From positions 1 through 10,614 of the forward strand of contig JAFGIH010000591.1 of the NCBI GenBank assembly GCA_016929985.1: DNA of 10,614 bases, read 5' to 3'. The notes under the pieces are model-generated. The model saw nothing but the letters and a program-made list of their open reading frames with translations. It was not told the origin of the DNA and made no database searches. The number at the start of each line of letters is the position of its first letter. Position 1 is the first letter of the stretch. The translations under genes and the position numbers were made by a program. Positions 1 through 6,419 of this stretch are shown here, in pieces. The stretch comes from Thermoleophilia bacterium. GTDB lineage: Bacteria; Actinomycetota; Thermoleophilia; RBG-16-64-13.

Positions 1-15
1 CATCACCGGGTGGCG

Positions 16-264
16 TCAGTCATGCGAGCGCGCGCTTCCGCGCTCGTGGATCTCGTCACGGGTCGGATACCTGCCGGAGGCGCTCAGCACCCGCGGTGCT
101 ACCGAGAGGTACTGTTGCATGGCCGCCTCGTAACCCTGCTCCTCGAGCATGCGCTCTCGTAGCAGTTCACCCAGAACCCGAGACACGCTCATCCCATGGC
201 GCGCTGCGTACACGCGTGCCCAGAGGGCGACATCCTCATCGAGAGTGACTGTGACGTTCTTCAC
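16..264 (-). CDS. Ribbon-helix-helix (CopG/VapB-like) antitoxin
   Basis: An 82-residue protein beginning VKNVTVTLDEDVALWARV. A short beta strand (KNVTVTLDE) followed by two helices (VALWARVYAARHG and SVSRVLGELLRERM) is the usual ribbon-helix-helix pattern, in which the strand pairs in a dimer to bind DNA. The C-terminal half (about residues 45-82) would be the toxin-neutralising tail. I chose the GTG at 264 because a near-perfect promoter ends at 272, placing transcription initiation at or beside this codon (leaderless). A GTG at 270 and a TTG at 300 are in frame, but the TTG lies inside the -35 box. After the TGA at 16, a GTG at 6 and an ATG at 3 (minus) could start the partner toxin off the left edge; too little is present to name it. 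An orphan regulator is the alternative. Confidence 0.72.
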   Translation of the reverse strand: MKNVTVTLDEDVALWARVYAARHGMSVSRVLGELLRERMLEEQGYEAAMQQYLSVAPRVLSASGRYPTRDEIHERGSARSHD

Positions 265-271
265 GTCCACA

Positions 272-300
272 ATTCTAGTGTTACACGAACTTCGTGTCAA
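272..300 (-). promoter_or_regulatory. Promoter of the RHH antitoxin gene
   Basis: On the minus strand TTGACA (300-295) is followed by exactly 17 bp and then TAGAAT (277-272). This is a full -35 consensus and a five-of-six -10 box at optimal spacing. Initiation 6-7 bases past the -10 box would fall at about 265, at the GTG start at 264, so the transcript is predicted to be leaderless. Confidence 0.75.
283..297. promoter_or_regulatory. Palindromic operator, probable autoregulation site
   Basis: ACACGAA-C-TTCGTGT is a perfect inverted repeat with 7-bp arms around one central base. It overlaps the -35 box and fills most of the spacer of the antitoxin promoter. A dimer bound here would block RNA polymerase. 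VapB/CopG-type antitoxins commonly repress their own operon, so the product of 16-264 is the natural candidate. Binding is inferred. Confidence 0.65.
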
Positions 301-442
301 CCGCGCCCTCCTATTGGGGTGTCAACAACTACGGCGTGCAGGCTACGCTCTGACTCGTCCCGTGTCCTTAGGACCAAAGATGTATCTTGGCGCCCCAGCG
401 CCTCCGGCGGCGGCTTCGCTACAGCGTGGGCGCAGGGCCGGC

Positions 443-1348
443 CTAGCCTCCAGCGGAGGGAGCGACCGCCTCAGGTTCGATGAGTTTGAAGCTGACCAGC
501 TCGCCCTGCGCCACGATGCGCTGCTTGGCGCTGTAGATGGGGTGGCACGCCGCCAGCGATATCTGCTCTCTGCCCTTCTGGGCCACCGTCTCCACCTCGT
601 CGGGGTAGACGATGAACACTGAGGTCACCGCGTAACGGATGACGGCGTACGGCAGCACGAGGTCGATGTGATCGCCGGGATCGAGTTCGTTCAGCTTGAA
701 GAAGGGCGCCCCATAGGTTGTCCGGTGACCCGAGACCACGAAGTTGCCCCCCTGGCCCGGGTAGGGAGTCTCTTCCCAGTGACCCGGTCCCTCCTTGAGA
801 TCGCGGACGCTCGTCCCTTCCACGACCACCACGTCCACTCCGATCTTCGGGATGAGGATCTTGCCGACCGGCTCACCGATCTTACCGCTGACCGTGAGGG
901 CATACTCGGTAGCAGCAGCCTTGAACGCGGCCAGTTTGGCATCGCGCTCCGCCTTCGCCGCCGCTATGGCCGCCTCCACCTCGTCGATCTCTTCCACGGT
1001 AGCGTCGGGATCGATGGTGGTAGTGGTGGTGGAGGTCTCCACGACAAAGAGTTCACCGGAGGTGAGGGCCTCCTCGGCCACCGCCAGTTGGGGGTTGGCG
1101 GCCTCGAGATCCTCCCGGAGCCTGTTCTGCTCGATGGCGGTACAGGCGCAGGTGCCGCCGTAGTAGGCCGGGATGGCGAGGACTCCCGCGACGATCAACA
1201 GGTTGGCCACCCGGCGTATCCACCTGCGGCGCTTGTCGCGATTGTCGCGCGCGACCGCGGCTCCTCCGTCCGGTGGCGCTTCTGGAGAGCCCGTTCCACC
1301 GGAGGGCTCGACTGGGGGAACGGAGCTGTCGGTGCGCTCGTCGGTCAT
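443..1348 (-). CDS. Class E-like sortase, membrane-anchored
   Basis: A 301-residue transpeptidase expected to cleave a C-terminal sorting signal and attach proteins to the cell envelope. Residues 1-45 are Pro/Gly-rich then basic (RDKRRRWIRR). A membrane segment at about 46-63 is followed by two cysteines (C67, C69). Residues 75-150 form a charged Ala/Glu-rich, possibly coiled-coil stalk with a run of threonines (about 107-111). The catalytic domain begins near 162 (GKILIPKIGVD). The putative triad is H208 (VVSGHRTTYG), C268 (SLAACHP) and R277 (KQRIVA). The residue before the active Cys is Ala rather than the usual Thr of the TLxTC motif. The frame stays open to 1543, but the upstream part lacks family features; ATG 1348 has a possible -10 box just upstream and no Shine-Dalgarno. 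No LPxTG-like substrate is encoded in the window. Confidence 0.85.
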   Translation of the reverse strand: MTDERTDSSVPPVEPSGGTGSPEAPPDGGAAVARDNRDKRRRWIRRVANLLIVAGVLAIPAYYGGTCACTAIEQNRLREDLEAANPQLAVAEEALTSGELFVVETSTTTTTIDPDATVEEIDEVEAAIAAAKAERDAKLAAFKAAATEYALTVSGKIGEPVGKILIPKIGVDVVVVEGTSVRDLKEGPGHWEETPYPGQGGNFVVSGHRTTYGAPFFKLNELDPGDHIDLVLPYAVIRYAVTSVFIVYPDEVETVAQKGREQISLAACHPIYSAKQRIVAQGELVSFKLIEPEAVAPSAGG

Positions 1349-1358
1349 AGCGCGGCAC

Positions 1359-1364
1359 AGTATA
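1359..1364 (-). promoter_or_regulatory. Possible -10 box of the sortase gene
   Basis: TATACT (1364-1359, minus strand) lies 10 bp before the ATG at 1348, so a transcript would have a leader of only about 4 bases. No convincing -35 box is visible at the right distance. The absence of a Shine-Dalgarno fits near-leaderless expression. Confidence 0.35.
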
Positions 1365-1450
1365 TCCGAGGCCCGCTCCGGCGTGTGCGGCAACCGGCGA
1401 TCCTCCGGCTGAGACGCACCCGGCAGACAGTATGCACCCATGCGGTCTTT

Positions 1451-1459
1451 TGATACACT
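1451..1459 (+). promoter_or_regulatory. Possible extended -10 promoter of the first precursor-peptide gene
   Basis: TGATACACT (TG at 1451, hexamer TACACT at 1454-1459) fits an extended -10 element. Initiation near 1466 would give a leader of about 40 bases that includes the purine-rich GAGAGG at 1498-1503 before the GTG at 1507. No good -35 box is seen. Confidence 0.35.
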
Positions 1460-1506
1460 CGCTATGCGCACATCCCTGTACCGTGTAAACAGAATCCGAG
1501 AGGTCG

Positions 1507-1713
1507 GTGACGGCGTTGGGGACGGGGAAGAGCCCTGCGACACCCCGGGGGATAAGAGGTTGGGTCAAGCCGGAGTTGATCGTGCTTGCTCGGTCCAAGC
1601 CTGAGGAAGCCGCGCTGGATGCGTGCAAGACCACCTACATCCAGATTCTGGGTTCAACCGGCAACCAATGCTATACCCTGTTTGTCCTGTGCATGCAGAA
1701 CTCTAGTTCGTAG
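1507..1713 (+). CDS. Putative RiPP precursor peptide 1
   Basis: A 68-residue peptide without a signal sequence or membrane segment. Residues 1-18 are a basic, low-information stretch. Residues 19-41 form a leader-like block starting at W19, with PELIVLARSKPEE in the middle and ending at C40-K41. This aligns without gaps to residues 8-30 of the peptide at 6420-6623, with 12 of 23 identities. The tail after K41 (27 residues) holds C55 and C62 and ends in NSSS; it is fairly hydrophobic (Tyr, Ile, Leu, Phe, Val). A conserved leader with a variable Cys-bearing core is the signature of a modified ribosomal peptide, and the radical SAM enzyme at 5355-6413 is the only candidate maturase in the window. 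The GTG start has GAGAGG three bases upstream, a short spacing; TTG 1516 is the alternative. The gene is divergent from the sortase and 95 bp upstream of manC. Modification is inferred. Confidence 0.7.
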   Translation: MTALGTGKSPATPRGIRGWVKPELIVLARSKPEEAALDACKTTYIQILGSTGNQCYTLFVLCMQNSSS

Positions 1714-1781
1714 GCCGGCCCCGTCTCATCTCGCGGCCCCACGCCGCCCCGTCGCACTCTACCGGCCTCACGCGCGGCACG

Positions 1782-1790
1782 TGATAGTCT
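1782..1790 (+). promoter_or_regulatory. Possible extended -10 promoter of manC
   Basis: TGATAGTCT (TG at 1782, hexamer TAGTCT at 1785-1790) resembles the element before precursor 1. It would start a transcript near 1797, about 12 bases before the ATG at 1809. No -35 box is convincing, and read-through from precursor 1 is equally possible. Confidence 0.25.
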
Positions 1791-1808
1791 GCTACCGAGA
1801 CTCATCCA

Positions 1809-3323
1809 ATGCCTCGTGGAGGTCGCAAATCCGTGAGTGGCTCGTCGATCATCCAACCCGTCATACTGGCCGGCGGCTCCGGCACCAGACTCTGGCCGGC
1901 TTCCCGCCGGGCCCATCCAAAGCAACTGCTCGCTCTCGCGGGCGAGAACACGCTCCTACAGGAGACGGTCCTTAGGCTGCGCGCCTTGGACGGCGTTCCC
2001 GGCGCCGGTCCGCGGGTAGCCGAACCGGCTGTGGTGACCAACGAGGAGTACCGCTTCGTGGTGGCCGCTCAGCTGCAGGAGGTAGGGGTCACGGCTCCGC
2101 GGATCATCCTCGAGCCTGTCGGCCGTAACACCGCCCCGGCGCTGACTCTGGCCGCGGTCGCGCTCCCCGACTCCGAAGAAGACCCCATCCTGCTGGTTCT
2201 CCCCTCCGATCACTTGATCAAGGACCTTGCCGCGTTTCTTGCCGCCGTGGACGAGGGCGTGCAACACGCGGAGGCCGGATCGGTGGTCACGTTCGGCATA
2301 ACGCCCGACCGGGCCGAGACCGGCTACGGATACATCATGGCGGGTGACCCGGTGCCCGGGGCGCCGACCGCCCGGGTCTTGGTCAGCTTCACCGAGAAGC
2401 CGGGCGCTGAGACCGCGCAGCGCTACCTGGACTCTGGTGACTACCTCTGGAACAGCGGCATGTTCATGGTGAAGCGTTCTGCGTGGTTGACGACGCTCGA
2501 TCGCTACCAGGCCGAGATCCTGACTTCCTGCCGGGCGGCCGTCGCCGTGACGAAGACCGACGGCGTATTCACGCGAGTCGGAGGGGCCGAGTTCGGTTCG
2601 TGCCCCGCCGTTTCCATCGACTACGCGGTCATGGAGCAACTGGGCTCTCCGAATGTGCCCGGGCCCTCCGCGGGCGCGCAGGCGGTGGTGATACCTCTGG
2701 ACGCCGGTTGGTCAGACGTAGGTGCTTGGGCATCCCTGTGGGAAGTCCTAGCGCATGACGAGGCGGGCAACGCCTGCTGCGGAGACGTCGTTCTGGAGAG
2801 CAGCCGGAGCACACTGGTGCACGCCGACTCCCGCCTGGTCGCGGTGCTCGGCGTGGACGATCTGGTGGTGGTGGAGACCGCCGACGCGGTGCTGGTGGCC
2901 TCCAAGGAGCGGACGCAAGACCTGAAGACGCTCGTGGCCCTGGTTCAGGAAAGAGACGAGAGTCTCACCACCTACCACCGCCAGGTGCACCGCCCCTGGG
3001 GGCGCTTCGACTCCATCCACAAGGGCGAGCGCTTCCATGTCAAGCATATCGTCGTCAGCCCCGGAGCCAGTCTGAGCCTGCAGCTGCACAGGCACCGTGC
3101 GGAGCACTGGGTGGTGGTCAGAGGTGTCGCCGAGGTCACCTGCGGGAACGAGACGTTCCCTCTGATCGAGAACGAGTCGACCTACGTTCCGCTCGGAATG
3201 CCCCACCGGCTCGTGAACCCCGGACCTGAACCATTGGAGATCATCGAAGTCCAGTCGGGCGACTACTTGGGCGAGGATGACATCGTCCGGCTGGAAGACA
3301 CCTACGGCCGCGTCGAAGAGTGA
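1809..3323 (+). CDS. manC: Mannose-1-phosphate guanylyltransferase / mannose-6-phosphate isomerase (type II)
   Basis: A 504-residue two-domain enzyme making GDP-mannose for surface polysaccharide; length is normal for the AlgA/ManC family. The N-terminal nucleotidyltransferase domain carries the signature VILAGGSGTRLWPASR (about residues 18-33), PKQLLAL just after it, and later FTEKPG and WNSGMFM. The C-terminal cupin isomerase domain starts near residue 394 (HRPWGRFDSI). It contains the histidine-rich motif QLHRHRAEHW with probable metal ligands H427, H429 and H466 (MPHR), and ends with IIEVQSGDYLGEDDIVR. ATG 1809 is the first start; GTG 1833 (VSGSSIIQPV) is a real alternative because GGAGG lies 10 bases before it. 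The gene converges on the epimerase gene with 54 bp between. Whether the isomerase half is active cannot be judged. Confidence 0.93.
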   Translation: MPRGGRKSVSGSSIIQPVILAGGSGTRLWPASRRAHPKQLLALAGENTLLQETVLRLRALDGVPGAGPRVAEPAVVTNEEYRFVVAAQLQEVGVTAPRIILEPVGRNTAPALTLAAVALPDSEEDPILLVLPSDHLIKDLAAFLAAVDEGVQHAEAGSVVTFGITPDRAETGYGYIMAGDPVPGAPTARVLVSFTEKPGAETAQRYLDSGDYLWNSGMFMVKRSAWLTTLDRYQAEILTSCRAAVAVTKTDGVFTRVGGAEFGSCPAVSIDYAVMEQLGSPNVPGPSAGAQAVVIPLDAGWSDVGAWASLWEVLAHDEAGNACCGDVVLESSRSTLVHADSRLVAVLGVDDLVVVETADAVLVASKERTQDLKTLVALVQERDESLTTYHRQVHRPWGRFDSIHKGERFHVKHIVVSPGASLSLQLHRHRAEHWVVVRGVAEVTCGNETFPLIENESTYVPLGMPHRLVNPGPEPLEIIEVQSGDYLGEDDIVRLEDTYGRVEE

Positions 3324-3331
3324 TGCGACAC

Positions 3332-3367
3332 GCCCGATAGGATCCGGGGGGCCCGATAGGAATCCGC
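3332..3367. repeat. Short direct repeat between convergent genes
   Basis: GCCCGATAGGATCCG (3332-3346) recurs as GCCCGATAGGAATCCG (3351-3366), with starts 19 bp apart and one extra A in the second copy. The pair fills the gap between the stop codons of manC and the epimerase gene. Confidence 0.6.
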
Positions 3368-3372
3368 GGGCC
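3350..3372. terminator. Possible bidirectional hairpin between manC and the epimerase gene
   Basis: GGCCCG (3350-3355) can pair with CGGGCC (3367-3372), with GG/CC (3359-3360 with 3364-3365) able to extend the fold inside the loop. It lies between two convergent genes, where a shared terminator would be expected. There is no T-tract on either strand, so the call rests on position and pairing only. Confidence 0.35.
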
Positions 3373-3377
3373 GAAGG

Positions 3378-4355
3378 TCAGTCCTCGGTATCCACGTCCT
3401 TGGCCCAGTCGCGATTCTCGCGGTACCACTTGCAGAGCCGGGCCACGCCCTCCTTCAGAGAGACCCGGGGTTCCCAGCCCAGCAGGCGCTGCGCCTTTCC
3501 CACGTCGGCCCAGGTGGCCATGACGTCGGCGGCATGCATGGGATGCTGCTCTATGCGGGCCTTGGCGCCCGCCTCGGCCTCCACCAGCGCGATGAGCTCC
3601 AGCAGGTCGTGCGGGCTATCGCCGCCCAGGTTGATGACCTCGTAACCCACAGGCTTCAGACCCAGGATGGTGCCCCTGGCCACGTCGTCCACATAGGTGA
3701 AATCGCGCGACTGGCTGCCATCGCCGTAGAGCCGCAGGGGACGCTCCTCGTGGATCCACTGGCAGAAGCGGAAGAGGCTCATGTCGGGACGGCCGGCGGG
3801 ACCGTAGACGGTGAAGTAGCGGAACACGGTCACGTCGATGCCGTAGAGATGGTGATACGTGAAGCAGAGCGCCTCGGCCCCCTTCTTGGAGGCGGCGTAG
3901 GGCGACAGGGGCCGGTTTGTGTCGGCGTCTTCGGAGAACGGCACCGGGTTGTCCGCCCCGTAGAGGCTGGAGGTGGAGGCCAGCACGAACTTGCCTACTC
4001 CGTCGCGGCGGCAGAGCTCGAGCAGATTCAGGGTGCCGGTCATATTGGTCTCTACGTAGACCCAGGGGTTCTCCACACTCTGGCGCACGCCCGCGCGGGC
4101 GGCCAGGTTGATGACCGCGTCGAAGGGGCCGCACTCGTCCCAGAGGGCCGTGATGGACTCCCGCTCGGCGATGTCGGCCAGGTGGAAGTCGAGCCCGGGC
4201 AGGCCTTTCAGTCGCTCCAGGCGGTAGTGCTTGAGCCGCAGGTCGTATGCGGGGCACAGGTTGTCGACGCCGCAGACCTGATGCCCCTGCTCGAGGAGCA
4301 TCTCGGCCACGCGGCTGCCGATGAAGCCGGCCGTGCCTGTTGCTAGAATCTGCAT
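3378..4355 (-). CDS. NAD-dependent sugar epimerase, UDP-glucuronate 4-epimerase-like
   Basis: A 325-residue extended short-chain dehydrogenase, of normal length for UDP-sugar epimerases. The Rossmann dinucleotide motif is GTAGFIGS (7-14), with D31 placed to bind the adenosine ribose. Catalytic residues are the Ser/Thr of STSSLYG (about 127-133) and the YxxxK pair Y153/K157 (YAASK). FRYFTVYGPAGRPDMSLFRF (178-197) matches the form typical of UDP-glucuronate 4-epimerases more than UDP-glucose 4-epimerases, so UDP-galacturonate is the likeliest product; specificity is inferred. ATG 4355 has AAGGGG six bases upstream. It lies 36 bp after the vanZ-like gene on the same strand and is probably the last gene of the operon that begins at the second precursor peptide. 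It would supply a uronic acid to a cell-surface glycan. Confidence 0.88.
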   Translation of the reverse strand: MQILATGTAGFIGSRVAEMLLEQGHQVCGVDNLCPAYDLRLKHYRLERLKGLPGLDFHLADIAERESITALWDECGPFDAVINLAARAGVRQSVENPWVYVETNMTGTLNLLELCRRDGVGKFVLASTSSLYGADNPVPFSEDADTNRPLSPYAASKKGAEALCFTYHHLYGIDVTVFRYFTVYGPAGRPDMSLFRFCQWIHEERPLRLYGDGSQSRDFTYVDDVARGTILGLKPVGYEVINLGGDSPHDLLELIALVEAEAGAKARIEQHPMHAADVMATWADVGKAQRLLGWEPRVSLKEGVARLCKWYRENRDWAKDVDTED

Positions 4356-4391
4356 GTATCGCCCCTTGGTCGATGTCTCCCCGCCGGTTCA

Positions 4392-4934
4392 TCATATCTC
4401 ATGGTTGTGCTTCGCCCGCCGCCTCCGCAAAATGAGCCACGCCGCGCCCAGCCCTACCACGAGCCCCGCCACGTCGATGAGGGCGTCTCCGGGAGACCCC
4501 GTCCGGGAAGCCACGAAAGTCTGATGGAATTCGTCGGTAGCGGCGACCACGACGCCGAGGGGGAGCACCACAAGGGCCAGCCTCCTCAGGGTTTCACCAC
4601 CGCTTGTGCCCGGTCGGGCGGCACCCCAGCCAGGGTGGAGACCCCACAGCGTCCAGGAGAGCAGCAGCGCCAGCACGGTGTACTCGACGAAGTGCGCCAG
4701 TTTGCGCACAACCAGGGAGAGGAGGGAGAACTCCGCGTCAGAAGGGCCTGGCTCCCAGCCGAAGATCCAGTCCAGCAGCCTCTCGAGGACGGAGCCCGTG
4801 TGCACCTCCGAGCCGATATCCGTGGACGCCAGGGCGATCACCACCAGCCAGACGATCACCGGCAGGCAAAACCAGGCGGCGCGAGCCAGATGCCGCGCCC
4901 GCGGACGCGGCTTGGGGGACGTCTCCTCATCCAT
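4392..4934 (-). CDS. VanZ-family integral membrane protein
   Basis: A 180-residue membrane protein with hydrophobic segments at about 21-37, 84-100, 119-133 and 151-169. Conserved VanZ-family features are RKLAHFVEY (77-85) after the first loop and TDEFHQTFVASRTGSPGDALIDV (split here as TDEFHQTFVASRTGSP, 133-148, then GDALIDV, 149-155) before the last helix. The family is named after the teicoplanin-resistance accessory protein VanZ, but most members have no established function. Such genes are common in exopolysaccharide and cell-envelope loci, and the neighbouring epimerase gene 36 bp downstream fits that. The ATG at 4934 lacks a clear Shine-Dalgarno; it follows the broken nucleotidyltransferase gene by 28 bp and may be translated by coupling. 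Nothing suggests a resistance role here. Confidence 0.85.
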   Translation of the reverse strand: MDEETSPKPRPRARHLARAAWFCLPVIVWLVVIALASTDIGSEVHTGSVLERLLDWIFGWEPGPSDAEFSLLSLVVRKLAHFVEYTVLALLLSWTLWGLHPGWGAARPGTSGGETLRRLALVVLPLGVVVAATDEFHQTFVASRTGSPGDALIDVAGLVVGLGAAWLILRRRRAKHNHEI

Positions 4935-4962
4935 CGTCTACGTCGGGTGAGGCGGACCCGAG

Positions 4963-5322
4963 CTACAGCTCGCCGTCGACCGAGTCAGGGTGCGCTCGGA
5001 CCCACTCCAGCAGAGCATCGAGCAAAGAGCGGACATCATCCATCTGGCTCGAACCAATGTCGTAGAGCTCCTGCTCCGACATTTCATCGTAGAGTCACGG
5101 GTCGCTCCCCACCAGCTCTTTCCATTGTTGCTTGCAGAACGGAGTCAGATCGCCGGCACGCCGCAGATGATAGAGCCGGCTCTCGCTTTCAGCATAGGCG
5201 TCTTCCGTGTATAGAGACTCACCTCTTACCACCTCCGCCGCTCGGCTGCCGAAAACGTAGATCGACTCGAGCCGGTAGCGACGGGCAATGGCAGTCAAAC
5301 GGCTTTGCAGGACCTCTTCCAT
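4963..5322 (-). pseudogene. Remnant of a MNT-type nucleotidyltransferase gene with internal loss and a premature stop
   Basis: From ATG 5322 the frame encodes 75 residues. The start (LESIYVFGSRAAEVVRGE) has the GSRA motif of minimal nucleotidyltransferases. The following SDxD metal-binding core is missing: after RGE the protein continues directly with SLYTEDAYAESESRLYHL and RRAGDLTPF, which resembles the C-terminal end of this family, where a second RGE-LLY motif usually occurs. A TGA at 5095-5097 then interrupts the frame, which stays open for 43 more codons (LYDEMSEQELYDIG ... to TAG at 4963). Read as CGA, the TGA would rejoin both parts. So about 50 residues seem to be lost, perhaps by recombination between the two RGE-coding segments, plus a nonsense change. 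The rSAM stop is 32 bp upstream. A translated 75-residue remnant, or a separate 39-residue ORF from ATG 5082, cannot be excluded. Confidence 0.6.
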
Positions 5323-5354
5323 CGGTCCGTGTCGCACCGGCGCACGGTTCCGAG

Positions 5355-6413
5355 TCACGCGGTCGTAGCGGAGGCGGAGCTTGTGCGTTCGTGCTTGAAG
5401 CGCCTGGTCTCCCGGGCCACCCGGCAGAGATAGTCCACCTTCGCCGAATAGCGACCGTGCTCCAGATACGCGTAGACCGCACACCAACGGCAATCCCCGC
5501 GCAGGTCGCAGGAGCCGCAACCGGCGCGGTACTCTTCGCTGGCCCGCACTACATCGGCCAGAGACGGGATGAACTCGTCCCACGCCTCCTGGAAGGTGCC
5601 TCGGCGGAGATCGTAGCGTAAGGCCGGGTCTTTGACGAAGCTACAGAAGCTCATGAGGCCGTAGGGGTCTATATGGAAGTCGCGCCGGGCCTCTATGCAC
5701 ACGGCGAAGAGGCGGTCGTCGGCCGGCCCGGCCTCGTTGCCGACACCGGGAGATTCCGCCTGGTCGTCACCCGGCGGGTCAAGGGCCACCACCTCAGCGG
5801 GATCCAGTCGCTGCCGGGCGATCTCCTGGTTGCGCGCGTCGGAACGGCACGCGGTGAACAACAGCCAGGCCGCCCCCACCCTGTAGTGGGAACTCAGCGA
5901 GCGCGCCAACTCCACCATCTGCCCGTACTGGTGATAATTGTCACGCATGGGGACGATCTGGACGATGAAGCCGGCCCCGGCCTCCTTGAGATAGGCCAGG
6001 CCGCGCATGGTGGCCTCGAAGGAGCCGGGAGTGCGGGTCACGTGATCGTGGACGTCGGCGGTGGCTCCGTACAAGGCAACCATCTTCGCGCCGCGGCGGG
6101 TCATGAGCCGCGCGATCTGGGGAGTGATGAGCGACCCGTTGGTGTTGAGCGAATACCCGACCGCTTTGCGCGTGATGTACGCGAAGATATCGGCGAAATC
6201 GGGCCGCAGCATCGGCTCACCGCCGGAGATAGCCCAGGACCGGCATCCCATGCGGCGGGCTTGGTCGACTACGTCCTTGATTTCATCGAAAGACAGCTCT
6301 TCGGCCGCCTCCGACGCGCCGGGCGGCAGGCGCAGCCAGCAGTGGCGACAGTCGTTGTTGCAGCGGTAGGTGAGATCGAGATTGCCTTCGAGAGGGAGTC
6401 GCGGCAGATCCAC
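5355..6413 (-). CDS. Radical SAM/SPASM enzyme, putative RiPP maturase
   Basis: A 352-residue radical SAM enzyme. The SAM-binding [4Fe-4S] motif is C18, C22, C25 (YRCNNDCRHCW); GGEP follows at 64-67 and LNTNGSLIT at 89-97. The C-terminal SPASM domain has a full cysteine set: C239, C257, then C299-x2-C302-x5-C308-x2-C311, and C330, enough for two auxiliary clusters. SPASM enzymes typically act on peptides, forming thioether or carbon-carbon crosslinks, or on protein side chains. No separate peptide-recognition (RRE) domain is visible; the protein starts directly at the barrel's first strand. The GTG at 6413 begins 6 bp after the stop of precursor 2, strongly suggesting that peptide is a substrate, with coupled translation. 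Heme or cofactor-peptide processing enzymes share this architecture, so the exact reaction is unknown. The Ser/Thr/Ala-rich C-terminus is dispensable-looking. Confidence 0.9.
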   Translation of the reverse strand: MDLPRLPLEGNLDLTYRCNNDCRHCWLRLPPGASEAAEELSFDEIKDVVDQARRMGCRSWAISGGEPMLRPDFADIFAYITRKAVGYSLNTNGSLITPQIARLMTRRGAKMVALYGATADVHDHVTRTPGSFEATMRGLAYLKEAGAGFIVQIVPMRDNYHQYGQMVELARSLSSHYRVGAAWLLFTACRSDARNQEIARQRLDPAEVVALDPPGDDQAESPGVGNEAGPADDRLFAVCIEARRDFHIDPYGLMSFCSFVKDPALRYDLRRGTFQEAWDEFIPSLADVVRASEEYRAGCGSCDLRGDCRWCAVYAYLEHGRYSAKVDYLCRVARETRRFKHERTSSASATTA

Positions 6414-6419
6414 ACGCGC

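Noticed and set aside
1..6. Start of a PIN-type toxin gene on the minus strand
   Set aside because: A GTG and an ATG follow the antitoxin stop, but only two codons are inside the window, so no feature can be supported.
364..390. Small inverted repeats GTCCT-T-AGGAC and CCAA...TTGG downstream of the sortase as a terminator
   Set aside because: Arms are only 4-5 bp and no T-tract follows on either strand.
1349..1543. N-terminal extension of the sortase
   Set aside because: The extra 65 codons are low-complexity, lack a start-associated ribosome site and cover the divergent promoter region of precursor 1.
1786..1802. Hairpin AGTCT/AGACT just before manC as a riboswitch or attenuator
   Set aside because: The 5-bp stem with a 7-base loop is too weak and may be upstream of or at the transcription start.
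3534..4346. Long open frame on the plus strand opposite the epimerase gene
   Set aside because: It mirrors a well-conserved epimerase and encodes no recognisable motif; long antisense frames are expected in high-GC DNA.
4401..5621. 406-codon plus-strand open frame across vanZ, the remnant and the radical SAM 3' end
   Set aside because: The product is Arg/Pro/Gly-rich low-information sequence; the minus-strand genes have clear family motifs.
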